This document shows positions 1 through 9,972 of a DNA stretch of 48,771 nucleotides, one piece after another. The stretch lies in NCBI RefSeq assembly GCF_902497625.1, contig NZ_CABVGX010000044.1, positions 1-48,771 of the forward strand, read 5' to 3'. The translations under genes and the position numbers were made by a program. The stretch comes from Pseudomonas fluorescens (GTDB lineage: Bacteria > Pseudomonadota > Gammaproteobacteria > Pseudomonadales > Pseudomonadaceae). Below the pieces are notes generated by a model that saw only the letters and a program-made list of their open reading frames with translations, was not told where the DNA came from and did no database searches. Numbering within the stretch: the stretch's first letter is position 1; the number at the start of each line of letters is the position of its first letter.

Positions 1-2627
<2,627 letters not shown>

Positions 2628-2796
2628 TATAACACCCAAGCAATTTGCTTGCTCTAACGAGCACCAGATTGCGGTGACTGTGAAGACGACACGAACCGAA
2701 AGTTCGCATGTCTTGCTCACAAGCAGCACACAAAACTATCACATACCCATTCGCTGGAGCGTGAACCGAAAGGTGAACGACCTGGCTACCGAATTT

Positions 2797-2912
2797 CTTG
2801 ACGACCATAGAGCATTGGAACCACCTGATCCCATCCCGAACTCAGCAGTGAAACGATGCATCGCCGATGGTAGTGTGGGGTTTCCCCATGTGAGAGTAGG
2901 TCATCGTCAAGA
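2797..2912 (+). rRNA. 5S ribosomal RNA, copy 1 of 5
   Basis: This is a Pseudomonas-type 5S rRNA: 'TTGACGACCATAGAGC' at the 5' end pairs with 'CATCGTCAAG' at the 3' end, and the conserved internal stretch 'CCCATCCCGAACTCAG' is present. It lies about 170 nt after the 23S 3' end, the normal position in an rrn operon. Ends are inferred from the terminal helix. It is followed by the same hairpin terminator as the other copies, but its downstream spacer (2961-3020) differs from that of copies 2-4 and matches the sequence after copy 5. Confidence 0.96.
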
Positions 2913-2921
2913 TTAAATTCC

Positions 2922-2960
2922 GAAACCCCTATCTGCGTATGCAGGTAGGGGTTTTGTTTT
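2922..2960 (+). terminator. Rho-independent terminator after 5S copy 1
   Basis: A 12-bp stem (2925-2936 with 2941-2952, one G-T pair) closes a GTAT loop and is followed by a T-rich tract. The same hairpin follows every 5S copy. Confidence 0.85.
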
Positions 2961-3028
2961 GCCTGCGGGAAAGTCGTGTTTCTTACACTGGCCAGTGCAG
3001 TGCATAGACTGCGCCGGTCACAGAATTT

Positions 3029-3144
3029 CTTGACGACCATAGAGCATTGGAACCACCTGATCCCATCCCGAACTCAGCAGTGAAACGATGCATCGCCGAT
3101 GGTAGTGTGGGGTTTCCCCATGTGAGAGTAGGTCATCGTCAAGA
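3029..3144 (+). rRNA. 5S ribosomal RNA, copy 2 of 5
   Basis: By eye this copy is identical to copy 1 over the whole gene and starts 232 nt after it. It is preceded by a spacer ending in 'CGGGCCGGTCACAGAATTT'-like sequence shared, apart from its first part, with copies 3-5. A transcript reading past the first terminator would be needed to express it from the upstream rrn promoter; no separate promoter is obvious. Confidence 0.93.
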
Positions 3145-3153
3145 TTAAATTCC

Positions 3154-3192
3154 GAAACCCCTATCTGCGTATGCAGGTAGGGGTTTTGTTTT
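3154..3192 (+). terminator. Rho-independent terminator after 5S copy 2
   Basis: Same hairpin and T tract as after copy 1 (stem 3157-3168 with 3173-3184). Confidence 0.85.
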
Positions 3193-3249
3193 AGTAGAAG
3201 TCACCAGTTTTCACCAGCTTGTTTCCGAAACGGGCCGGTCACAGAATTT

Positions 3250-3365
3250 CTTGACGACCATAGAGCATTGGAACCACCTGATCCCATCCCGAACTCAGCA
3301 GTGAAACGATGCATCGCCGATGGTAGTGTGGGGTTTCCCCATGTGAGAGTAGGTCATCGTCAAGA
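3250..3365 (+). rRNA. 5S ribosomal RNA, copy 3 of 5
   Basis: Identical by eye to the other copies, starting 221 nt after copy 2. The gene, terminator and a 57-nt spacer make up an exact 221-bp repeat unit. Confidence 0.93.
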
Positions 3366-3374
3366 TTAAATTCC

Positions 3375-3413
3375 GAAACCCCTATCTGCGTATGCAGGTA
3401 GGGGTTTTGTTTT
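3375..3413 (+). terminator. Rho-independent terminator after 5S copy 3
   Basis: Same hairpin and T tract as after copy 1 (stem 3378-3389 with 3394-3405). Confidence 0.85.
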
Positions 3414-3470
3414 AGTAGAAGTCACCAGTTTTCACCAGCTTGTTTCCGAAACGGGCCGGTCACAGAATTT

Positions 3471-3586
3471 CTTGACGACCATAGAGCATTGGAACCACCT
3501 GATCCCATCCCGAACTCAGCAGTGAAACGATGCATCGCCGATGGTAGTGTGGGGTTTCCCCATGTGAGAGTAGGTCATCGTCAAGA
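3471..3586 (+). rRNA. 5S ribosomal RNA, copy 4 of 5
   Basis: Identical by eye to the other copies, starting 221 nt after copy 3 and carrying the same downstream terminator and spacer. Confidence 0.93.
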
Positions 3587-3595
3587 TTAAATTCC

Positions 3596-3634
3596 GAAAC
3601 CCCTATCTGCGTATGCAGGTAGGGGTTTTGTTTT
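3596..3634 (+). terminator. Rho-independent terminator after 5S copy 4
   Basis: Same hairpin and T tract as after copy 1 (stem 3599-3610 with 3615-3626). Confidence 0.85.
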
Positions 3635-3691
3635 AGTAGAAGTCACCAGTTTTCACCAGCTTGTTTCCGAAACGGGCCGGTCACAGAATTT

Positions 3692-3807
3692 CTTGACGAC
3701 CATAGAGCATTGGAACCACCTGATCCCATCCCGAACTCAGCAGTGAAACGATGCATCGCCGATGGTAGTGTGGGGTTTCCCCATGTGAGAGTAGGTCATC
3801 GTCAAGA
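3692..3807 (+). rRNA. 5S ribosomal RNA, copy 5 of 5
   Basis: Identical by eye to the other copies, starting 221 nt after copy 4. The sequence after its terminator (from about 3857) matches the spacer after copy 1 until about 3907 and then becomes unique chromosome. Copies 1 and 5 therefore carry the ancestral outer flank and copies 2-4 the duplicated inner spacer. Confidence 0.93.
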
Positions 3808-3816
3808 TTAAATTCC

Positions 3817-3855
3817 GAAACCCCTATCTGCGTATGCAGGTAGGGGTTTTGTTTT
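3817..3855 (+). terminator. Rho-independent terminator after 5S copy 5 (end of rrn operon)
   Basis: Same hairpin and T tract as after copy 1 (stem 3820-3831 with 3836-3847). It marks the end of the rRNA operon. Confidence 0.85.
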
Positions 3856-4042
3856 GCCTGCGGGAAAGTCGTGTTTCTTACACTGGCCAGTGCAGTGCAT
3901 AGACTGCCGGCCTCGACGCTGGCGAAGTCCCTGCGCAAACCAGAGTCTTCGACCCCGGGCAGGTTCCCGGGAGAGACGGTGATCCTTGGTGTTGTCCAGG
4001 GGACTACCGTCGCAGCCGAGGCTTTTCAATAGTGGGAAACCA

Positions 4043-4444
4043 TCAAGTCGCGGGTACGGGGCAGCTCATATCGCCCTCCGGACATTTCAGGTAACCCTTG
4101 AATGTTTCCACGCGCGCTTTGGTCAGGTCAGTGAGGCAGTTACTGTAGATCAGCGGATACACGCTGCCACCCGCGACGCCTGAGGCAGAGAACTTGCATT
4201 CAGCATCGCGGAACGCAATCCACGCACGCTGTGCACCCACCAACACCTTTTTGCTGTCCGGGCTGCCCTTCAAGCGCGCCGTGATTTGCTGATACAGCGT
4301 ATTCAGTTCCTTGTCTGCGGCCTTGTTTTGCTGGACAGCGCACTGATTCATGGTGGCCTGATCGGTCGCGTTATCGCAATCTGCAGCCGAGGCCAGCGTT
4401 GCGACGAGCAGAGGCGTCAATGCCCAGAGAAAGCGTGCTTGCAT
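4043..4444 (-). CDS. Secreted LprI/DUF1311 family protein
   Basis: A 133-residue protein with a clear Sec signal peptide: positive N-terminus MQAR, hydrophobic core LWALTPLLVATLA, and cleavage after ASA at about residue 20. The mature part has four or more cysteines (ADCDN, NQC, ECK, NCL, KCPEGDMSC), which suits a disulfide-bonded periplasmic protein. The middle carries the 'NxCA...A..ELN..Y' and 'L..AQRAWI.FRDAEC' signatures of the DUF1311 family, whose N-terminal-LprI members are linked to lysozyme inhibition. That function was not shown for this protein and is inferred from the family. It is a single gene, read towards the rRNA operon, with no obvious operon partner. Length is normal for the family. 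Confidence 0.85.
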   Translation of the reverse strand: MQARFLWALTPLLVATLASAADCDNATDQATMNQCAVQQNKAADKELNTLYQQITARLKGSPDSKKVLVGAQRAWIAFRDAECKFSASGVAGGSVYPLIYSNCLTDLTKARVETFKGYLKCPEGDMSCPVPAT

Positions 4445-4647
4445 AAGATTCTCGCTGTGTCATGAATATTGAGATGCAGTGTAGCGATCTGCGCTCCACT
4501 TGTTGTGTCGCTGCCTGGCACAAGGCCAGAACTTACGCATGCGGAGACGGCCGAATATTGCAGGATGGTCGATTGTGGACCTGTAGTACAACTTTAAGGT
4601 TGGTCTTGTGGTCTTACAGGCCTACTGTTCATTACAGGAGGTGATTT

Positions 4648-5136
4648 ATGAATCCTGCATCAGATCGAATCGAAAGAAAGATCCTGCTTAAAGCGCCGCG
4701 CTCGCATGTCTGGCGCGTGGTGGCCAATGCCGAAGCATTCGGGCAATGGTTTGGCGTGGCGCTGGAGGGCAAGCGTTTTGTTGCTGGTGACTGGACCCAA
4801 GGGCAGATTACCTACCCCGGCTACGAGCATTTGCTGTGGAACGTGCTGGTAGAGCGCGTCGAGCCGGAGCGGGTGTTTTCGTTTCGCTGGCACCCCTATG
4901 CGGTCGAGCCGGATATCGATTACACCCAGGAGCCGACTACGCTGGTCAAATTCGAGCTGGAAGACCTTGATGGAGGCACCTTATTGAAAGTCACCGAGTC
5001 CGGTTTCGATCACATACCTCAATCGCGTCGTCTCAAAGCTTTCCGAATGGACAGCCGCGGCTGGGATGAACAAATGGGTAACATCGAAACGTTCATCAAA
5101 GAGACGACTAGCGCTCGGAAGCTACAGGAAAACTGA
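4648..5136 (+). CDS. SRPBCC / AHSA1-like domain protein
   Basis: A 162-residue single-domain protein. The N-terminus 'IERKILLKAPRSHVWRVVANAEAFGQWFG' is the typical opening strand-helix of the AHSA1 (activator of Hsp90 ATPase homologue 1-like) branch of the SRPBCC/START helix-grip fold. It is followed by 'PERVFSFRW' and 'LLKVTESGFD', two more signatures of this group. Such proteins bind hydrophobic ligands; bacterial members often have no assigned role and none is claimed here. The start is supported by a near-perfect Shine-Dalgarno 'CAGGAGGTG' 6 nt upstream of the ATG. The preceding 200 bp hold no convincing gene. Expression appears independent of its neighbours. Confidence 0.85.
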   Translation: MNPASDRIERKILLKAPRSHVWRVVANAEAFGQWFGVALEGKRFVAGDWTQGQITYPGYEHLLWNVLVERVEPERVFSFRWHPYAVEPDIDYTQEPTTLVKFELEDLDGGTLLKVTESGFDHIPQSRRLKAFRMDSRGWDEQMGNIETFIKETTSARKLQEN

Positions 5137-5477
5137 TCGCTGATCGTTTGAAGAAAGCTTGAGTCGCTGGACCCTGGTGCCAGACGGCGCATCGATGATC
5201 AGGCCGGGCAGTCGACTGGAAAGTTGATGCCTGGGAGCATCGTGCAACCGCAGGTATAGCGAATGTCTTACACGCGAGGGTAGCGATGTCGTCTATGCCA
5301 TATTGGATCCGTTGCGTATTCTAGCCACATCAACTGAAGCACAGGGAGCGCTTCAGGATCATGGATGATCGACCATCAGCAAGGATTCGCTATCGACAGG
5401 GAGTCGACAATGGTCTTGGAAAAACCCGCCTATGGCGGGTTTTTTTCGTTTGTCGGAAACCGGACATTCAAGTGCTT
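5137..5477. other. Intergenic stretch between convergent genes
   Basis: Apart from the hairpin terminator at 5420-5447, I see no gene, RNA or repeat. The ORFs that can be drawn across 5361-5800 lack ribosome binding sites and run antisense to the isonitrile hydratase-like gene. Confidence 0.6.
5420..5447. terminator. Rho-independent terminator, probably bidirectional
   Basis: A 7-bp G+C-rich stem (5424-5430 with 5434-5440), a 3-nt loop, an A run on the left and a T run on the right. It lies between the convergent SRPBCC and DJ-1 genes and could serve both. Confidence 0.8.
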
Positions 5478-6173
5478 TTATCTATCGGCGATACGGTTCA
5501 ATACCGCTGCCGCCCGCTCGGTGATCAGCGTGCGCTGGAGCAGAGAGTGCGCAGTGCGCCGATTGGCCTCCTGCAGTACATGGGCGGGAGCCGTCTGGGG
5601 GGTGCCCGAATCAAAGGGTGGCGCCGGTGCGTATTCGAGCTGCAGCTGCACCAGTTGTGCGGTGTCCTTGTCGAATAATTCAGCGGCCAGCGTCAGGGCG
5701 AAATCAATCCCGGCGGTGATCCCCCCTCCTGTCAGCAGGTTACCGTCGCGTACCACTCGTTCCATCACGGGGATTGCCCCCAGCGGCGCGAGCAACTGAT
5801 GATAGGCCCAGTGGGTGGTGGCTCGTTTGTCCCTGAGCAGACCGGCCGCACCTAGCACCAGCGCCCCGGTGCAAACGGACGTGACATAACGCGCGCCGGC
5901 CGCCTGCATCTTGATGAAGTCGAGCGTCTCCTCATCCTCCATGAGCACTCCGACGCCGCTGCCCCCCGGTACGCAAATTACGTCCAGCCGAGGGCAATCG
6001 GCGAAGGTCGTGGTTGGTTTCAGCATGAGGCCGGTGCTGGCCTCCACCGGCATCAGGTTTTTCCAGATCAGATGCACTTTCACATCCGGCAACGAAGCCA
6101 GCACATCGAAAGGTCCTGTCAGATCCAGTTGCTGCACCTGGGGAAATAATAGGAAACCGATCTGCAGGGTCAT
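5478..6173 (-). CDS. inhA: Isonitrile hydratase-like DJ-1/PfpI protein
   Basis: A 231-residue DJ-1/PfpI superfamily protein that closely resembles the Pseudomonas isonitrile hydratase InhA as I remember it. The N-terminus 'LQIGFLLFPQVQQLDLTGP' places Asp at residue 17. The nucleophile elbow 'TSVCTGALVLGAAGLL' places Cys at exactly residue 101 followed by Thr102, the residues reported as important in InhA. 'RATTHWA' and 'GGGITAGIDFALTLAAEL' follow, as in the family. InhA hydrates isonitriles to N-substituted formamides in the cytosol. It is divergent from a GlxA-type regulator (89-bp gap), which suggests local control. Cyanide or isonitrile detoxification would suit a soil pseudomonad, but the true substrate is not visible from sequence. 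Confidence 0.88.
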   Translation of the reverse strand: MTLQIGFLLFPQVQQLDLTGPFDVLASLPDVKVHLIWKNLMPVEASTGLMLKPTTTFADCPRLDVICVPGGSGVGVLMEDEETLDFIKMQAAGARYVTSVCTGALVLGAAGLLRDKRATTHWAYHQLLAPLGAIPVMERVVRDGNLLTGGGITAGIDFALTLAAELFDKDTAQLVQLQLEYAPAPPFDSGTPQTAPAHVLQEANRRTAHSLLQRTLITERAAAVLNRIADR

Positions 6174-6262
6174 GTGTATTACTCTTGAGGTGGGTGGACG
6201 ACTTCACCTTAGCGTCGTAGGATCTGGCGTATACGCCAATTACCCCACGAATCACGCCAAAC
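6174..6262. promoter_or_regulatory. Divergent promoter region of the inhA-like gene and the GlxA-type regulator
   Basis: This 89-bp gap must hold both promoters. It contains an inverted motif 'GGCGTATACGCC' at about 6227-6238, a perfect 12-bp palindrome that could be an operator. Assignment to the GlxA-type regulator is inference. Confidence 0.4.
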
Positions 6263-7246
6263 ATGCCCAAGACCATTCACGTCCTCGCCTTCGCCAATGT
6301 GCAGTTGCTCGACGTCACCGGGCCCTTGCAGGTGTTCGCCTCTGCCAATGACATTGCCGGGCACAAGGGCCTGCAGCCACCTTACGCGCCGTCAGTGATC
6401 GCAGCGGACGGCGGCGCGGTACTTTCTTCGGCCGGTCTGGCAGTGCTTGCCGAGCCGCTGCCAAAGCAGGCCAGCGATACTGTGATCGTCGCCGGAGGCT
6501 GGGGGGTTTACGCCGCAGCAGAGGATCAGGCTCTGGTGACGTGGCTGCGCTCGCATGCGATGGGTTGTCGACGCGTGGCCTCGGTCTGCACCGGCGCGTT
6601 TCTGCTGGCGGCCAGTGGCTGGCTGGACGGGCGGCGAGTGGTTACGCACTGGACGCGCTGTGAACAACTTGCGCGGCAGCATCCTCAGTTACAGGTAGAG
6701 CCCGATCCTATCTTCATCAACGACGGGCCGGTGTGGACCTCCGCCGGGGTTACTGCCGGCATCGACCTGGCGCTGGCCATGGTCGAAGAGGACCTCGGCC
6801 GCGCGATGGCCCTGGAAGTCGCGCAGCAGTTGGTGGTTTTCCTCAAGCGGCCCGGCGGTCAGGCGCAGTTCAGTGTGACCCTGTCTTTACAAAAGGAGGG
6901 CAACCGCTTCGATGACCTGCACGCCTGGATCAGCGAAAATCTCACCGTGGACCTGAGCATCCCGACCTTGGCCGAACAGGTGGGCATGAGCGAACGCAGC
7001 TTCGGCCGCCATTACCGCGCAGACACCGGGCAAACACCGGCGCGAGCGATCGAGCTGATCCGGGTCGAGACCGCGCGGCGTTTGCTCAGTGACACCGGCA
7101 CTCCAATCAAACGCGTCGCGATGCAGTGCGGGTTCGGCAGTGAAGAAACCTTGCGGCGCAGTTTTCTACGCTCCATGGGGGTGACGCCGCAAGCCTACCG
7201 CGAGCGATTTTCCGTCAGCGCTTCAGCAGATCCAGCAGCGCTTTGA
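6263..7246 (+). CDS. GlxA-family AraC-type transcriptional regulator
   Basis: A 327-residue protein with two domains. Residues 1 to about 190 form a DJ-1/PfpI-like amidotransferase fold ('AFANVQLLDVTGP', 'SVCTGAFLLAASGWLDGRRVVTHW' with Cys109, 'TSAGVTAGIDLALAMVE'). Residues of about 220-320 form an AraC-type double helix-turn-helix ('LTVDLSIPTLAEQVGMSERSF', 'TPIKRVAMQCGFGSEETLRRSF'). Such regulators sense small molecules through the DJ-1-like half and usually activate adjacent genes. It is divergent from the isonitrile hydratase-like gene, its likely target. Its last 32 bp overlap, tail to tail, the alpha/beta hydrolase gene on the other strand. The cysteine is conserved although catalysis is not expected. 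Confidence 0.9.
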   Translation: MPKTIHVLAFANVQLLDVTGPLQVFASANDIAGHKGLQPPYAPSVIAADGGAVLSSAGLAVLAEPLPKQASDTVIVAGGWGVYAAAEDQALVTWLRSHAMGCRRVASVCTGAFLLAASGWLDGRRVVTHWTRCEQLARQHPQLQVEPDPIFINDGPVWTSAGVTAGIDLALAMVEEDLGRAMALEVAQQLVVFLKRPGGQAQFSVTLSLQKEGNRFDDLHAWISENLTVDLSIPTLAEQVGMSERSFGRHYRADTGQTPARAIELIRVETARRLLSDTGTPIKRVAMQCGFGSEETLRRSFLRSMGVTPQAYRERFSVSASADPAAL

Positions 7247-8117
7247 CGGTCGCTTCTGGCGCCTCTTCAGGAATGTCATGCCCTACGCCCGGCAATATGC
7301 GGCGCTCGTAGGGCCCGCTGAAATGCTCGATGTCCTCATCGATTTCCGCTGGCGGGCCCACACCATCGTCTGCGCCACACAATGAAATGGTCGGGACGCT
7401 GATTATCGGTTGTTCCGTCAGCGCTTGCTCCAGCCACTCCAGTGCCGGATCACCGGCGGCATACATGAAACGGTGGCGATAGGAGTGAATCACCACCTCG
7501 ACGAAATCTGCATTATCGAAAGCGGGAGCGCTGAGTGGGTAGAGTTCGGGACCATCGGTCCAGGTCGGCGACCACAGTTTCCAGAGCAGCTCGCACAGAC
7601 TTCGGCGATTTTCGGTCAGGCCTTCGACGCCGCGTGGCGTGTGGAAATAATACTGATACCACAGGCGATGTTCGGTTTCCGGTGCGCTCGGCTGGCCCGA
7701 TTCAGGAATGTTCTGCAGGTTGTACCCATCCCCGGTGACCAGGCACCGAACCCGCTCCGGCCACAGCGCTGCGACGATGCATGCTGCCCGACCACCCCAA
7801 TCGTAGCCGCACAAAGCGGCTTGCGAGATGCCGAGAGCGTCCATCAGATCAAGCAGATCTTGAGCGAGTGCGGCTTGCTGACCGGAGCGCAATGTCTCGC
7901 AATTGTTAAAACGAGTCGGCCCATAGCCGCGCAGGTACGGCACGATGACACGGTAGCCCAGAGCGGCAAGCGGCGGGGCGACTTCATCAAAACCACGCGG
8001 AGAATACGGAAAGCCGTGCAGCAGAATCACCGGATCGCCGGACATCGGCCCATGCTCCTCGTAAGCGATTTGCAGCGTGGGGGTCAGGGCATAGTGGACC
8101 TGCAAGTGTTCGTTCAT
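7215..8117 (-). CDS. Alpha/beta hydrolase, epoxide hydrolase/dehalogenase-like
   Basis: A 300-residue alpha/beta-hydrolase fold enzyme. The oxyanion-hole motif 'LLHGFP' is at about residues 32-37. The nucleophile elbow is 'GYDWGG' with Asp106 instead of Ser, the arrangement found in soluble epoxide hydrolases and haloalkane dehalogenases. The acid region 'LCGADDGVGPP' and the catalytic His in 'LPGVGHDIPEEAP' near residue 277 complete the triad. A cap domain lies between. 'YLRGYGPTRF' is typical of this subfamily. Specificity cannot be read from the sequence, so epoxide hydrolase, fluoroacetate dehalogenase-like and other activities remain possible. It is convergent with, and overlaps by 32 bp, the GlxA-type regulator. 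It is followed upstream by the GH15 gene on the same strand, 28 bp away, so the SDR, GH15 and hydrolase genes may form one operon. Confidence 0.88.
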   Translation of the reverse strand: MNEHLQVHYALTPTLQIAYEEHGPMSGDPVILLHGFPYSPRGFDEVAPPLAALGYRVIVPYLRGYGPTRFNNCETLRSGQQAALAQDLLDLMDALGISQAALCGYDWGGRAACIVAALWPERVRCLVTGDGYNLQNIPESGQPSAPETEHRLWYQYYFHTPRGVEGLTENRRSLCELLWKLWSPTWTDGPELYPLSAPAFDNADFVEVVIHSYRHRFMYAAGDPALEWLEQALTEQPIISVPTISLCGADDGVGPPAEIDEDIEHFSGPYERRILPGVGHDIPEEAPEATVKALLDLLKR

Positions 8118-8145
8118 GAATCACTCCCGTGGCCTGCAACCGGTC

Positions 8146-9972
8146 TCAAGGCTGCCAGTAATTTTTCTCCCCGCTCAACTTGCGATCAAGGAAACTCGCC
8201 GCGCTGATCAGCGCCAGGTGCGTCAATGCCTGCGGTGTATTGCCCAGGTGCCGGGCGTGGCTGTCGAGTTCCTCGGCATACAAACCCAGCGGGTTGGCAT
8301 AGCGCAGCAATTGCTCAAATTCCAGATGGGCCTTTTCCACCTGACCGGCGCGGGCCAGGCATTCCACGTACCAGAACGAGCAGGCCGCGAACGCGCCTTC
8401 GGTGCCACTGAGGCCGTCGATACCGGCGTCCTCGTTGCGGTAGCGATAGACCATGCCGTCACGCACCAGGTTTTTTTCGATCGCGGCCAGCGTCGAGAGC
8501 CAGCGTGGGTCCTTCGCGCTGACGAAGCGCACCAGCGGCATCAGCAACATCGAACCGTCCAGCGCAGTACCGCCAATGTGCTGCACAAAATGCCCGCGTT
8601 CCTCGTCCCAGAAATTTTCCCAGATGTCGGCGTAGATCGCCTGACGGGTTTCGTCCCAGCGCGCGAAAGGGGCGGGCAGCGAGCGTTTGGAGGCCAGGCG
8701 AATCGCGCGGTCCAATGCAACCCAGCACATCAGGCGCGAGTGCAGGAAGTGATGCTGCTCGCCGCGCATTTCCCAGATGCCGACATCCTTTTGCTCCCAG
8801 GTGCGGCAAACTTCGTCGACCACTTCCACGGCATGCTTCCAGCCTTCGTGGGAGATGGCATCACCGTATTTATTGACCAGGTACACCGCGTCCATCAGTT
8901 CGCCGAAAATGTCCAGCTGGACCTGATCGTACGCGTCATTGCCGATGCGCACCGGTGTCGCCCCGCCGTGGCCGGCGAAGTGCGAGAGTTCGGTTTCCGG
9001 GAGCTTTTGGCGCCCGTCTACGGCGTACAGGATATTCAGTTTTACCGGGTTACCCTGGCAATCGCTGACCCGCCCGCGCAACCAGCGCATGTAATCGTTG
9101 GCTTCCTGGACGAAGCCCAGGCGCATGAACGCATAAACCGTGAACGACGCGTCGCGGATCCAGGTGTAGCGGTAATCCCAGTTGCGTTCACCGCCTGGCG
9201 TTTCCGGCAAACCGAACGTCGCCGCGGCGAGGATCGCGCCGTGTTTTCGAGAGGTCAGCAGCTTCAGCGCGAGGGCGGAGCGGTTGACCATTTCCCGCCA
9301 ACGGCCACGGTAGTTGGACTGCCTGGACCAGTCGCGCCAGAACTTCAACGTGCGCTCCATGCACAGCGCGGCGGCACCTTCCTGAAAGCGCGGGTCGTCG
9401 ATGCCGCCCAGCAGGAATTGCGCGGTCTGATCCTGACTCAGGCTGAATTCAGCGACGGCGGAGTTGGCGTCTACGCAAAGCTTCTGATCGGACGTCAAGC
9501 GCAATGAGGGTTGACCGGCGGCCTCGAACACCACGTCCTCAGCATCCGCCCGTGTGTGGGTGTCGGCACGCGCATAGTCGAGGCGCACGGCACAGCGCAT
9601 GTGAAACGTCGCGCGACCGCTCACCACGCGAACCCTGCGCATCAGCACCGGCAGATCATCTTCGCTGTCGCCGATGGGTAGCAGGTCGGTGACTTCGACC
9701 ACCGCGTGCGCACTCAACCAACGGGTTTGCAGGACATTGGTGTCGGGCAGGTAGATCTGCTCGCGACGCGCATCGGGCAGGTCCGGGGCCAGCTGAAAAA
9801 TTCCCGCCTCGGGCGTGTCCAGTAGCGAGCAGAAGATCGATGGGCTGTCGAATTCCGGCCAGCAGAAAAAATCCACACTGCCCTTGTCGTTGACCAGTGC
9901 TGCGCTGCGCATGTCGCCGATGATGCCGTGAGCGGCGATCGCGCTTTGTCGTTCCGTATGATGATCAGCCAT
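8146..9972 (-). CDS. Glycoside hydrolase family 15 protein (glucoamylase/trehalase-like)
   Basis: A 608-residue cytosolic protein (no signal peptide) with the two-part GH15 architecture. The N-terminal beta-sandwich (about 1-240, opening with 'IIGDMRSAALVNDKGSVDFFCWPEFDSPSIF') is the domain seen in bacterial trehalase-like GH15 proteins. The C-terminal alpha/alpha barrel contains 'NWDYRYTWIRDASFTVYAFMRLG', the putative catalytic acid Glu401 in 'GIWEMRG' and the catalytic base in 'GLYAEELD' (Glu567/568). Length is normal. The family hydrolyses alpha-glucosidic bonds, releasing beta-glucose; many bacterial members act on trehalose or maltooligosaccharides, and the substrate here is not resolved. 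Its start overlaps the end of the glucose dehydrogenase-like gene by 8 bp, so the two are translationally coupled. Together they could release glucose and oxidise it. Confidence 0.92.
   Translation of the reverse strand: MADHHTERQSAIAAHGIIGDMRSAALVNDKGSVDFFCWPEFDSPSIFCSLLDTPEAGIFQLAPDLPDARREQIYLPDTNVLQTRWLSAHAVVEVTDLLPIGDSEDDLPVLMRRVRVVSGRATFHMRCAVRLDYARADTHTRADAEDVVFEAAGQPSLRLTSDQKLCVDANSAVAEFSLSQDQTAQFLLGGIDDPRFQEGAAALCMERTLKFWRDWSRQSNYRGRWREMVNRSALALKLLTSRKHGAILAAATFGLPETPGGERNWDYRYTWIRDASFTVYAFMRLGFVQEANDYMRWLRGRVSDCQGNPVKLNILYAVDGRQKLPETELSHFAGHGGATPVRIGNDAYDQVQLDIFGELMDAVYLVNKYGDAISHEGWKHAVEVVDEVCRTWEQKDVGIWEMRGEQHHFLHSRLMCWVALDRAIRLASKRSLPAPFARWDETRQAIYADIWENFWDEERGHFVQHIGGTALDGSMLLMPLVRFVSAKDPRWLSTLAAIEKNLVRDGMVYRYRNEDAGIDGLSGTEGAFAACSFWYVECLARAGQVEKAHLEFEQLLRYANPLGLYAEELDSHARHLGNTPQALTHLALISAASFLDRKLSGEKNYWQP

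Larger units (their letters stand above)
3029..3806 (+). repeat. Tandem array of 221-bp 5S units
   Basis: The unit is 5S gene, hairpin terminator and spacer. Copies start at 3029, 3250, 3471 and 3692, exactly 221 bp apart, and look identical. The spacer carries 'TTTTCACCAGCTTG' and 'CGAAACGGGCCGGTC'. The array probably arose by unequal crossing-over between 5S genes. Confidence 0.9.

Noticed and set aside
3029..3806. Regular repeats that could suggest a CRISPR array
   Set aside because: The unit is a 116-nt 5S gene with identical spacers, and the period is 221 bp. CRISPR arrays have short repeats and differing spacers.
4462..4644. A 60-codon ORF ahead of the SRPBCC gene
   Set aside because: No recognisable domain or Shine-Dalgarno, and it ends just before a well-supported start codon. 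It is more likely a leader region.
5361..5799. Overlapping ORFs of 105 and 144 codons on the plus strand
   Set aside because: They cross a terminator hairpin and run antisense to a well-supported isonitrile hydratase-like gene.
8116..9507. A 463-codon plus-strand ORF
   Set aside because: It is antisense to the GH15 gene, whose motifs and catalytic residues are intact. Its translation is rich in Arg, Gln and Val without domains, typical of high-G+C antisense frames.
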